Shown here: one piece after another, positions 6,839 through 13,952 of the stretch
Numbering within the stretch: position 1 is the stretch's first letter
Layout of the letters: the number at the start of each line of letters is the position of its first letter
Assembly: GCA_009392095.1 (NCBI GenBank)
Contig: VFHF01000216.1
Span: forward strand, 1 to 16,077
From: SAR202 cluster bacterium
Lineage (GTDB): Bacteria > Chloroflexota > Dehalococcoidia > Lucifugimonadales > UBA3495
Reading direction: 5' to 3'
DNA length: 16,077 nt
Notes under the pieces: generated by a model
Told to the model about the DNA's origin: nothing
Database searches by the model: none
What the model saw: the letters and a program-made list of their open reading frames with translations, nothing else
Made by a program: the position numbers and the translations under genes

Positions 6839-7696
6839 CTAGCTCGACGGTCTGAGCCTGAAGAAATGATTCTGCAGCTTTGGCCAGGGGATGTGAAGCC
6901 GATTAAGGATTTGAGGAAGCGCCCAGAAGCTGACAGGTGCGGCGGCTCTTAGCACTGCCCAGGTGAGAGAGCCGAGCAAAAGAGATTCCTTGGGTAGAAA
7001 TGAAAGCCACTTGCGGCGTATCCTGACGAATTCTTCGGCGATGGCCATGCTGGCGTATCCAGAGTTGCCACGAGGTTCAACCTCGGTGATTCCGGCTTGT
7101 TCACAGAGCTGCCGGTAGACATTAACACTCCGGTAGATCACTTGGTATTCGCCTTTCAGGGCCAGCACTCCCTTTCGCACCGTGGACTCCCGAAGGATGA
7201 TGACGCCGCCTTCGCTGAGCCGGGACTTCAATGCCTGTAGCAGTTCCACCACATCGGCGTCGCCCAGGTACATCATCAGGCCACCCAGGAAGATGAAGTC
7301 GAACGGCCCTTCGAGCAGGTCTTGCCGGCCGTCCCCTTGGTAAACCCGGGCATTGGGCAGGTGGGCGACTCTTTCCTGCGCGGCTGCCACCATCTGAGGG
7401 CTGCGTTCTACTCCGACCACAGACTGAAAACGGTTGGCGAAAATCTCTACCCACGCTCCGGCGCCGCAGCCTACGTCAAGCACGCTGCCGGATTCCCCTA
7501 TGTCGTCGAGCCAAGAGGAGATCGTATCGACCTCTCTGGCTAGCCGGTACTCGACCGCCTTTGATGGCAGATCGAACTCATGGGTCATCATGCTCATGGC
7601 AGCGGGGTCCGCGGTGCCGCTGGGGTCCTCGAAATATCGTCTAACGGCTTCGTCGTCTATCTGTGTTCCGGCCGGCTGTTCGAGATCTGGAGCCAC
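6839..7696 (-). CDS. Class I SAM-dependent methyltransferase
   Basis: This 285-residue protein has a Rossmann-type methyltransferase core. Motif I is SVLDVGCGAGAW at 71-82, the acidic ribose-binding residue is E97 in VVGVERS, motif II has GDG at 121-123, and FDFIFLGGLMMYLGD at 132-146 is the motif IV region. An N-terminal helical stretch of about 65 residues precedes the core. The C-terminal 70 residues are basic and hydrophobic (about 235-275), which may attach the enzyme to membrane. The start is GTG at 7696, with GAGAGG 8 nt upstream. The substrate is unknown. Its convergent neighbour is a phospholipid-synthesis-type transferase, so a lipid substrate is possible, but position alone is weak evidence. 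Confidence 0.85.
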   Translation of the reverse strand: MAPDLEQPAGTQIDDEAVRRYFEDPSGTADPAAMSMMTHEFDLPSKAVEYRLAREVDTISSWLDDIGESGSVLDVGCGAGAWVEIFANRFQSVVGVERSPQMVAAAQERVAHLPNARVYQGDGRQDLLEGPFDFIFLGGLMMYLGDADVVELLQALKSRLSEGGVIILRESTVRKGVLALKGEYQVIYRSVNVYRQLCEQAGITEVEPRGNSGYASMAIAEEFVRIRRKWLSFLPKESLLLGSLTWAVLRAAAPVSFWALPQILNRLHIPWPKLQNHFFRLRPSS

Positions 7697-7765
7697 TTAG
7701 GAAGCCTCTCTTTGGGGTAGACCGCACCTATGAAGGTACCAATCGCATTGCATCCGTGAATTACA

Positions 7766-7779
7766 GGAGTATACTACGC
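7766..7779 (-). promoter_or_regulatory. Candidate -10 region upstream of the methyltransferase gene
   Basis: On the minus strand this reads GCGTAGTATACTCC with TATACT at 7773-7768, about 72 nt before the GTG at 7696. It is identical over 14 bases to the element upstream of the aldolase gene, and GTG lies two bases upstream of the 14-mer in both copies. No clear -35 hexamer is present. Confidence 0.45.
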
Positions 7780-7848
7780 GGCACATCGAGACAGGATCGA
7801 TAAACTTCAGGCTAGGATAGGGTGATTCTGGCGCTAGGAAAACGCAAA

Positions 7849-7877
7849 TTGCGCACATAACCATCTGTTGTTATAAT
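7849..7877 (+). promoter_or_regulatory. Sigma-70-type promoter for the acetyltransferase gene
   Basis: A perfect TATAAT (7872-7877) lies exactly 17 nt after TTGCGC (7849-7854), which matches the -35 consensus at TTG. The expected transcript start is near 7884, giving a leader of about 98 nt before the ATG at 7982. Confidence 0.7.
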
Positions 7878-7892
7878 TAAGATTATCCTGAG

Positions 7893-7933
7893 AGGTGATA
7901 CTTTTGGACTGTCTCGGTGGCACCTGAACCGAG
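7893..7933 (+). promoter_or_regulatory. Leader hairpin with an alternative pairing
   Basis: CTCGGT (7913-7918) pairs with ACCGAG (7928-7933) around a 9-nt loop. AGGTG (7893-7897) can instead pair with CACCT (7921-7925) inside that loop. The two pairings compete or form a pseudoknot in the acetyltransferase leader. A regulatory role is speculative. Confidence 0.3.
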
Positions 7934-7981
7934 CGCGAAAACGTAGCTCAACCTGGCCCATTAAAAATTCGGGGGTGCAAC

Positions 7982-8563
7982 ATGTTCCCAGAAGTGACAC
8001 TGGTAACGCCTACTCGTGAAGACATTCAGCGCATGGCTGATTGGCTCGACGATTCCGAAGTAAATGCAGTCTGGTATGGGGTTGGCGACGACGGGAAAGC
8101 CCTGCATACCAGTTACACTCCGGAGGCTATCCTGGTTGGCGGATCCGAGGAATGGGACCAAACGTTCACCGACGAGAACCGCACTATTTTTTCGGTCTAC
8201 AGCGGGGACGGTGAGCATATAGGTGAAGGTCAATTGGCGATTGAATGGCCGCTGTTGGAAGCGCGGATCGACCTCTTGATCGGCCGCAAAGACCTTTGGC
8301 ATCACCACTATGGCACTAGCGCGCTCATTGGTCTGTTGGACCATGCCTTCGGCCCCCTGGCGCTCCACCGCGTTTGGGTGGACCTTCCTGAATACAATGA
8401 ACACGGGATGGTGATGGCCCAACACGTGGGTTTCGTTATGGAAGGGCATCTGCGAAAGACCCACCGCAAGAATGACGAGTGGTATGACTCGACAGTATTC
8501 GGTCTCCTGTCAGACGAGTATCCGAGACGGCGCGCCAAGTTGATGGAGACCGCAGTTACCTAG
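7982..8563 (+). CDS. GNAT family N-acetyltransferase (RimJ/RimL-like)
   Basis: This 193-residue protein fits the Acetyltransf_3/RimJ-RimL branch of the GNAT superfamily, which transfers acetyl from acetyl-CoA to an amine. The acetyl-CoA region is IDLLIGRKDLWHHHYGTSAL at 96-115, with YGTSAL as the pyrophosphate loop. It is followed by LHRVWVDLPEYNEHG at 128-142, in which the Asn follows the family's usual catalytic-strand pattern. HVGFVMEGHLRK at 148-159 matches the typical GF-x-x-EG-x-(L/M)-R ending. Three consecutive histidines at 107-109 in the cofactor loop are unusual. GGGGG lies 7 nt before the start. The substrate is unknown. It probably shares a transcript with the kinase-like gene 67 bp downstream. 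Confidence 0.85.
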   Translation: MFPEVTLVTPTREDIQRMADWLDDSEVNAVWYGVGDDGKALHTSYTPEAILVGGSEEWDQTFTDENRTIFSVYSGDGEHIGEGQLAIEWPLLEARIDLLIGRKDLWHHHYGTSALIGLLDHAFGPLALHRVWVDLPEYNEHGMVMAQHVGFVMEGHLRKTHRKNDEWYDSTVFGLLSDEYPRRRAKLMETAVT

Positions 8564-8630
8564 ACGATAAAGCGTGATTGGCTATTGACGGCGATCTGGC
8601 AGATCAAGTTGATAATCGGAGGGACCAGTA

Positions 8631-9329
8631 ATGCCTGTAATTACCATTAACGGCCCCATCGGCTGCGGCGCGGTGACCATCGGCCAGATGGTCTCCGAAC
8701 AGATGAACCTGAATTTTGTTGACCGGCTTTTCTTTACCGAAGCTGCCCGTATCATCGGCACGCCGGTTGGTACCCTGATCGCCAAAGAGCAACGGGTGGA
8801 CAGGTTCCGCGACCGTCTTGGCCGGTTCGTTCAAACGATGCTCGAACGCTCCGCGATGTCGGGCGTGAGCGGCGAGCCGTATTTCGGCCGTGGGATCGAG
8901 AATCTGCCACCTGAGACTTATATGGACCTCACTGGCGATGGTAGCGTAGCCAAGAAGTTGGATGACAAGACCTTTATTGAAGCCATGACTAAAGTGGCGA
9001 ACGATCTGCATGCACAGGGTAACGCCGTGATCATCGGCCGCGGGGCCAACCAGATTTTGGCCGACGCTCCGCATACCCTGCACGTTGGTCTGCTGGCTCC
9101 AATGGAAGTCCGAGTCAAGACTCTGATCGACCGGGAACACTTCGAGAAAGAAGAAGCCGAGATTCACGTGGAGGAGTTGGAACGGGCAAGAGAAGACTTC
9201 ATCATGAAATTCTGGAAGGTCCATCCCAATGAAGCTAGGCACTACCACATGATGCTGAACATGGGCAAGATGAACCCCAAGACCGCGGCAGAGGTGATCT
9301 GCAACGCCGCAGGGGACCTGACTGCTTGA
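8631..9329 (+). CDS. Cytidylate-kinase-like P-loop protein
   Basis: This 232-residue protein matches the cytidylate kinase-like family (PF13189 type). The P-loop reads ITINGPIGCGAVTIG at 4-18, so the usual Walker A lysine is Ala. Members of this family often have Gly at that place, so the change is in character. IIGRGANQIL at 134-143 is the family's most recognisable motif. It is followed by LHVGLLAPMEVRVKTLIDRE at 150-169 and a charged helical region 170-200. The C-terminal ARHYHMMLNMGKMNPKTAAE at 202-221 corresponds to the Y-x-x-x-(V/L)-N-x-x-x-x-x-x-x-x-A-A ending. GGAGGG lies 8 nt before the ATG. True nucleotide kinase activity is uncertain. The gene ends 28 bp before a strong terminator. 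Confidence 0.85.
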   Translation: MPVITINGPIGCGAVTIGQMVSEQMNLNFVDRLFFTEAARIIGTPVGTLIAKEQRVDRFRDRLGRFVQTMLERSAMSGVSGEPYFGRGIENLPPETYMDLTGDGSVAKKLDDKTFIEAMTKVANDLHAQGNAVIIGRGANQILADAPHTLHVGLLAPMEVRVKTLIDREHFEKEEAEIHVEELERAREDFIMKFWKVHPNEARHYHMMLNMGKMNPKTAAEVICNAAGDLTA

Positions 9330-9357
9330 CCGTAGCCAGTCATCCGGATACTTATCG

Positions 9358-9392
9358 ATAGGGGAACGGGTCTGAACCGCTCCCCTATTTTT
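9358..9392 (+). terminator. Rho-independent terminator after the kinase-like gene
   Basis: ATAGGGGA (9358-9365) pairs with TCCCCTAT (9381-9388). An A-C mismatch separates this from an inner CGG/CCG stem with a 7-nt loop, and a TTTTT tract ends at 9392. Confidence 0.9.
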
Positions 9393-9426
9393 AATCTTGG
9401 CGCTATTTAAATTTGGTTCCATCGGC

Positions 9427-9433
9427 GGATAGG
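9427..9433 (+). promoter_or_regulatory. Ribosome site supporting the TTG start of the rhomboid gene
   Basis: GGATAGG ends 9 nt before the TTG at 9443. Confidence 0.5.
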
Positions 9434-9442
9434 TAATTAAAG

Positions 9443-10246
9443 TTGTTTCCATTTTCCGACGCCAGCGTCCATCACCGGACATTCCCCTATATGAACTCGG
9501 CGCTCATCGGCATCAGCGTGCTGGTGTTTCTCTATGAAATGGTCCTGGGCGGCTTCTCGACTCTGACCGGCGGCGGTGGATTGGACCTGGATATCTTTTT
9601 CTTAAAATGGGGGTTCATTGCCAAGGAGCTTACTGCAGGAATGCCGTTTGAAGTCTTGAACACCGTGTCGGGACCGGTGGACATCGAGACCCCGGTCCAT
9701 ACCGTTTTCACGATTTTCAGCTCAATGTTCATCCACGGCGGATTCATGCACTTGGCCGGCAATATGATGTTCCTGTGGGTGTTTGGCGATAACCTCGAGG
9801 ACCGGTTCGGGCACTTAAAGTACTTGGTCTTTTATCTGGTGGCCGGTGTTGCAGCGACGCTGAGTCAATGGGTTATCAATACCGATTCGCAGGTCCCGTT
9901 GATAGGTGCCAGCGGAGCGATCTCCGGAGTGTTGGGCGCCTACCTATTGATTTACCCCAACAACAAGGTAAAAGCCTTGATAATCTTCTATCTGATCACT
10001 GTGGTTGAGATGCGGGCCATGTGGCTCCTGGGAGCCTGGTTCGTCTGGCAGTTGATGCAGGGAAGCATGTCTATCGGATTGTCGGACTCGGTAAGCGTGG
10101 CGTTCTTCGCCCACATCGGCGGGTTCGTGGCCGGCATGGTGCTTGCCGGAGCTTACAAATTGGCCATAGGTGAGTCGCTGAATCTGAGGGAAACAAAGGT
10201 CCAGCCATGGGACCGTTGGTACCAAGCGGGGCGGGGCAGGGACTAA
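9443..10246 (+). CDS. Rhomboid family intramembrane serine protease
   Basis: This 267-residue membrane protein has the rhomboid catalytic set. The nucleophile is S157 in GASGAISG and the paired histidine is H224 in FFAHIGGF. Oxyanion-side residues are in HGGFMHLAGN (H98, H103, N107). WR-loop-like and L1-loop sequence lies between the first membrane segment (about 19-36) and the second (about 103-115). Six membrane segments are expected. Rhomboids cleave membrane proteins within or near the bilayer; the substrate here is not predictable. The TTG start is favoured because it gives MFPFSDASVHHRTFPYMN, which matches the usual N-terminus of this subfamily; the next ATG, at 9491, would remove it. 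The gene stands alone between two terminators. Confidence 0.93.
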   Translation: MFPFSDASVHHRTFPYMNSALIGISVLVFLYEMVLGGFSTLTGGGGLDLDIFFLKWGFIAKELTAGMPFEVLNTVSGPVDIETPVHTVFTIFSSMFIHGGFMHLAGNMMFLWVFGDNLEDRFGHLKYLVFYLVAGVAATLSQWVINTDSQVPLIGASGAISGVLGAYLLIYPNNKVKALIIFYLITVVEMRAMWLLGAWFVWQLMQGSMSIGLSDSVSVAFFAHIGGFVAGMVLAGAYKLAIGESLNLRETKVQPWDRWYQAGRGRD

Positions 10247-10252
10247 TCGTAT

Positions 10253-10276
10253 AAACCTTGGTTTCCAAGGTTTTCT
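10253..10276 (+). terminator. Rho-independent terminator after the rhomboid gene
   Basis: AAACCTTGG (10253-10261) pairs perfectly with CCAAGGTTT (10265-10273) around a 3-nt loop, followed by TCT. Read on the minus strand it could also terminate the LuxR remnant. Confidence 0.8.
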
Positions 10277-10298
10277 GGGTTGACGTCCGTTGTGATGA

Positions 10299-11060
10299 TT
10301 ATTCGCCGACGGTTTTCCCGTTCGGCTCTAGTCCGCGCCTGATGGCATATGCCGCTGCCTCGTTCCGGTTAGCCGAGTCAGTCTTGCTTAGGATGCTTCT
10401 CAGATGGTTGCCTTCGGTGTTGACGCTGATGGACAGTTCTTCGGCGATCTCCCGGTCGATCTTGCCAGCCGGCACGAGCCCAAGCACTTCCACTTCCCGC
10501 TGGGTCAATCCGTCGGGCTATGCAGAGGCCCGGACCGGTCGGTCTGAAGCCCTCTCTTGGAACGTTCGCACGCTTTCCAGGGGCCCATGCCCAGCTCGGT
10601 GGAGATGGACAGCGATTCTTCAAGCAGCAACCGGGCTTCGGGCATCGTCGCCCGACCCATTCCGCTCAATGAAGGTTTTTGCGTAGTCGTAGCACGTCGA
10701 CGCAACTTCGGGTTTAAAGCCCGAGGCGTGGCAGAATACCAACCCAGCCTCAAAGTGATTAATGGCCTGGTCCGGCTGTACCAATTGGTCCGCGTGGTGA
10801 GGTCAAGCAGGGGATCGACGGAGATCGAAAGTGTCGCCATGAAAGTGCCGTGCCACGACCCAAGGGGAGCATATTGCTCCGCAGCGAGGGCCACATCTCC
10901 CGAATTTACGGCCTCCAAGGCGAGGTCGAGCCCTGGCCCACCCGGCGGATAAGGCAAGGCGTCGTCACTTGCAAAAACAATTTCAGCAGCTGATCTTGCC
11001 GCGTCTTGGTGGACCCATGGGTCACCTGGAAGCCTCGCGGCAGCATGCTTCTACTAGGCT
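10299..11060 (-). pseudogene. Decayed LuxR-family transcriptional regulator with TPR-like region
   Basis: Protein-like sequence continues across this region only by switching frame. One frame reads RLPGDPWVHQDAARSAAEI near 11054-10998 and continues to about 10785. A second frame takes over at about 10781 with QAINHFEAGLVF, then FKPEVASTCYDYAKTFIERN down to about 10650. The first frame resumes near 10645 with ARLLLEESLSISTELGMGP and stops at 10505. The second frame then gives an intact LuxR helix-turn-helix at 10508-10299 (TQREVEVLGLVPAGK, REIAEELSISVNTEGNHL, NEAAAYAIRRGLEPNG). A TAG lies in frame just before the HTH segment. At least three frame changes are needed, so the gene is broken. The layout is that of large ATPase/TPR regulators with a C-terminal LuxR domain, here without the N-terminal part. 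Confidence 0.82.
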
Positions 11061-11517
11061 TTACGAACGGTGATGAAAACGGAATGGATAGAGTTGACCT
11101 GGTATCCCTGGAAGTTCTAGGTGGCCAACATGGTTGGAGTATCGTTACCCGTCGAATGTCTCGATGGGCAGGCTTACGAGCCGCTGACCGTGCACCCATG
11201 GCTAGCCGTTGTAGCCATCACAATGATTCCAATCAGCAAGAGAACAACGAATGCCCGTTGGGCGCGTAGTCGGGGAAAGCGCATCCTTAACATCTACTCC
11301 GGCCGGATTTTGGCTGGGGAGCGGTCGGTCCGTCCCCAGCCTTGAATATTATCGCGTAGGCAGTATATCCCAACCGGCGCGGGCCAGTACAGTACCCAAT
11401 CCGGTGTAAAACCCCACTTGCAAAAGCGTGTTCTCGTTGCGTCGGCAACCCAGCCCAAATAACGCTTCCAACCGGATTATTCCGTGGGTCGTCCAGGCGT
11501 GGGACTGCGACTGAGAT
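11061..11517. other. Stretch without a supportable gene
   Basis: This stretch separates the LuxR remnant from the molybdenum hydroxylase gene. Short open frames are present on both strands, but none has a recognisable motif or a convincing ribosome site. The only structure I see is the hairpin at 11312-11341. Part of the stretch may be older, unrecognisable debris of the LuxR gene. Confidence 0.5.
11312..11341 (+). terminator. Strong GC-rich hairpin, possible terminator
   Basis: GGCTGGGGA (11312-11320) pairs perfectly with TCCCCAGCC (11333-11341). An inner CGG/CCG stem closes a 5-nt loop. Only TTGAATATT follows, so the T tract is poor and there is no evident plus-strand gene before it. Confidence 0.45.
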
Positions 11518-11526
11518 TGTGATAAT
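11518..11526 (+). promoter_or_regulatory. Extended -10 promoter candidate for the molybdenum hydroxylase gene
   Basis: TGTGATAAT is a TGn-extended -10 element with 5 of 6 matches to TATAAT. It lies about 100 nt before the ATG at 11625. No good -35 hexamer is present, as is common for extended -10 promoters. Confidence 0.45.
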
Positions 11527-11612
11527 ATACGCCTAGGCTTATCTGAGATTACTATTTGGTCACCCGGCCCTCGCCATCGCAGGCTGGCCCGTGTCTGAAA
11601 ATACCAATAATC

Positions 11613-11617
11613 AGGAG
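11613..11617 (+). promoter_or_regulatory. Shine-Dalgarno site deciding the start at 11625
   Basis: AGGAG, 7 nt before the ATG at 11625. It selects this start over the in-frame TTG at 11556. Confidence 0.7.
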
Positions 11618-11624
11618 CGAGAGA

Positions 11625-13946
11625 ATGCTTGAGTACAAGCCGAACATGGTCCTCTCCAACGAAGAATTTGATTCGATCGGGTCCACGCCGATCAGGCACG
11701 ACGGCGCCGACAAGGTAACCGGACGTGCCAGGTACGGCGCGGACAACAACATGCCCGGCATGCTCTACGGAAAGATCCTACGCAGCCCCCACGCCCACGC
11801 GGTCATCAAGTCCGTCGACGCCAGCGCCGCTGAAACGCTGCCCGGAGTCCACGCCGTGGTCACCTCCGCCGATTGGCCAGAGACCTCAATGAAGCTCACC
11901 GACCTGGCCGAGGGTTCTATACATAACCTGGGCTTCCTGAGCATGAATGTTTTGGCCAGGGGCAAGGCCCTTTACAAAGGTCACCCGGTAGCTGCGGTCG
12001 CCGCTGTCAGCCCCCACGTAGCCGAGGAAGCGACCAAGCTGATCAAAGTGGTCTATGAGGTTCTCAAACCAGTCCTGTCCGCCGAAGAAGGCATGGCGCC
12101 AGACGCTCCAATCTTGCACGAGCGGTTAGCTGCTGTTTCCAGCCCCGCCCTCAGACCCGGCGGGATCTTGGAAGACGATGCTGAGGGCATGCGGACGAAC
12201 ATAGCGAACAAGTTTGAATTCAGTCTGGGCGACGTTGAACAAGGTTTCAAAGACGCCGATGTAATCGTCGAGAAAGAGACGACCACCCAAGCAGTTCACC
12301 AAGGTTATATCGAGCCCCAAGCAGGAGTTGCCCACTGGCAGGCCGACGGCAAGGTGACCGTTTGGTCCAGCAGCCAAGGACAATTCACCGTCCGCGACCA
12401 GACAGCCCGGTTCCTGGGCATCTCGATCGGACAGGTCAAAGCTATCCCCATGGAGATCGGCGGCGGATTCGGCGCCAAGGGCATCACGTACGTCGAGCCC
12501 ATCGCAGCCCTTCTGTCCCGGAAGACCGGCCGTCCGGTCAAGGTCCAACTGACTCGGACCGAGGTATTTGAGGCCACGGGTCCGACGTCGGGCACAAAGA
12601 TCAAGGTCAAGATTGGCGCAACCAAAGATGGAAAATTGATCGCCGGTGAAGCTGAATTGATTTATGAAGCGGGCGCTTTCCCTGGCTCGCCCGTCGGCGC
12701 AGCGGTCCAATGCATGATGGGTCAATATGACATTCCAAACGGCCATCTTACTGCCATAGACGTAGTGATCAACCGGCCTAAAGCGGCAGCTTACCGGGCG
12801 CCAGGCGCTCCGGCGGCCGCATTCTGCATGGAGACCGCCCTGGACGAATTGGCCGAGAAGCTGGGTATCGACCCCTTGGAATTCCGCCTGATGAACAGCG
12901 GAAAAGAGGGGTCTCGCCGGGTTACCGGCCCAGTGAACCCTCATGTGGGTTACATCGAGACCCTGCAGGCCGCCAAGGACCACCAGCACTACAACACCAA
13001 ACTGGAAGGCAAGCTGCGGGGACGCGGCGTCGCCTCCGGGTTCTGGGGCAACAACTCCGGTCCCGCCTCCGCGGTCGCAGTGGTCAACTCCGACGGCACG
13101 GTCAGCTTGACCGAGGGCTCGCCGGACATCGGCGGTAGCCGCGTGGCCATGGCCATGCATGTAGCCGAGGTTCTTAACATCCCGGTTGAGGACATAAAGC
13201 CTCAGGTTGGCGACACCGACTCCATCGGTTTCACTTCCAACACCGGCGGCAGCAGCGTAACATTTAAGACTGGTTGGGCCTGTTACAACGCCGCTCAGAG
13301 TGTGAAACAACAAATGGTCGAGCGGGCTGCCAAGATTTGGGAGATCCCCGACGAAGACGTTGAGTACAAAGAAGCGGTCCTCCAGCACAAATCGGACCCA
13401 GAGCTCAAGCTGACCTTCAAACAGATAGCCGCGCGTATGATTCCCACCGGCGGTCCCATCGTCGGATCATCGGGCGTCAACCCACCGGGCCCCGGCCCGT
13501 CCATCGGCGTCCACGTAGTAGATGTCGCGGTGGACACCGAGACTGGAAAGGTGGACATCCTACGTTATACCGCTGTGCAAGACGCCGGTAAAGCCATCCA
13601 TCCTGCCTATGTGGAAGGGCAGATCCAAGGCGGCGCGGTACAGGGTATCGGGTGGGCTCTCAACGAAGAGTACGTCTACAACGATGACGGTGCTTTGCTT
13701 AACAGCAGTTTCTTGGATTACCGGATGCCGACATCGTTGGACTTGCCGATGATTGACACCGTGATCGTTGAGGTCGCCAACCCCAACCACCCCTATGGCG
13801 TCAGGGGCGTCGGAGAGGTGCCGATTGTGCCTCCGATGGCTGCGATATCCAACGCGATCTACGACGCCATCGGCGTGCGAATGAATGACCTGCCGATGTC
13901 TCCGGACAAGGTGCTTGAAGCCCTCTGGGCGAAAGAGGGCAAGTAG
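11625..13946 (+). CDS. Xanthine-dehydrogenase-family molybdopterin-binding subunit
   Basis: This 773-residue protein is a full-length large subunit of the molybdenum hydroxylase superfamily (xanthine dehydrogenase, CO dehydrogenase CoxL, 4-hydroxybenzoyl-CoA reductase). The a/b-hammerhead domain opens at about 22-150 (IRHDGADKVTGRARYGAD at 23-40). Cofactor motifs are GGGFGAK at 279-285, AYRAPGAPAAAF at 389-400, QGGAVQGIGWAL at 668-679 and GVGEVP at 728-733, where E731 is the expected catalytic glutamate. The 389-396 loop is neither the AYRCSFR of form I CoxL nor the AYRGAGR of form II. The usual DxGQG motif reads DIGGSRV at 501-507. No electron-transfer subunit gene adjoins it; a MoaD-like gene follows 6 bp downstream. 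The natural substrate is unknown. Confidence 0.92.
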   Translation: MLEYKPNMVLSNEEFDSIGSTPIRHDGADKVTGRARYGADNNMPGMLYGKILRSPHAHAVIKSVDASAAETLPGVHAVVTSADWPETSMKLTDLAEGSIHNLGFLSMNVLARGKALYKGHPVAAVAAVSPHVAEEATKLIKVVYEVLKPVLSAEEGMAPDAPILHERLAAVSSPALRPGGILEDDAEGMRTNIANKFEFSLGDVEQGFKDADVIVEKETTTQAVHQGYIEPQAGVAHWQADGKVTVWSSSQGQFTVRDQTARFLGISIGQVKAIPMEIGGGFGAKGITYVEPIAALLSRKTGRPVKVQLTRTEVFEATGPTSGTKIKVKIGATKDGKLIAGEAELIYEAGAFPGSPVGAAVQCMMGQYDIPNGHLTAIDVVINRPKAAAYRAPGAPAAAFCMETALDELAEKLGIDPLEFRLMNSGKEGSRRVTGPVNPHVGYIETLQAAKDHQHYNTKLEGKLRGRGVASGFWGNNSGPASAVAVVNSDGTVSLTEGSPDIGGSRVAMAMHVAEVLNIPVEDIKPQVGDTDSIGFTSNTGGSSVTFKTGWACYNAAQSVKQQMVERAAKIWEIPDEDVEYKEAVLQHKSDPELKLTFKQIAARMIPTGGPIVGSSGVNPPGPGPSIGVHVVDVAVDTETGKVDILRYTAVQDAGKAIHPAYVEGQIQGGAVQGIGWALNEEYVYNDDGALLNSSFLDYRMPTSLDLPMIDTVIVEVANPNHPYGVRGVGEVPIVPPMAAISNAIYDAIGVRMNDLPMSPDKVLEALWAKEGK

Positions 13947-13952
13947 ACCGCA

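Noticed and set aside
7884..7981. T-box riboswitch
   Set aside because: GGTGGCACC fits the T-box core only loosely. The leader is too short for Stem I, and the downstream gene is not an aminoacyl-tRNA synthetase or amino-acid gene.
8604..9482. 292-codon minus-strand open frame
   Set aside because: It is antisense to the kinase-like gene and runs through its terminator, with no recognisable domain.
10299..10508. Small free-standing LuxR-type DNA-binding protein
   Set aside because: The sequence upstream continues as the same regulator in a shifted frame, so this is the tail of a broken gene. Expression as a separate protein cannot be excluded.
11121..11345. 74-codon plus-strand open frame with a short hydrophobic stretch
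   Set aside because: It has no ribosome site worth naming and no family motif, and it ends inside the 11312-11341 hairpin region. It may be chance or debris.
11349..11624. Minus-strand open frame between the hairpin and the molybdenum hydroxylase start
   Set aside because: It overlaps the promoter and ribosome site of the plus-strand gene, and no motif supports it.
12126..13388. 420-codon minus-strand open frame
   Set aside because: It lies entirely antisense to the molybdopterin-binding subunit, whose motifs are unambiguous. Long shadows are common in high-GC coding DNA.
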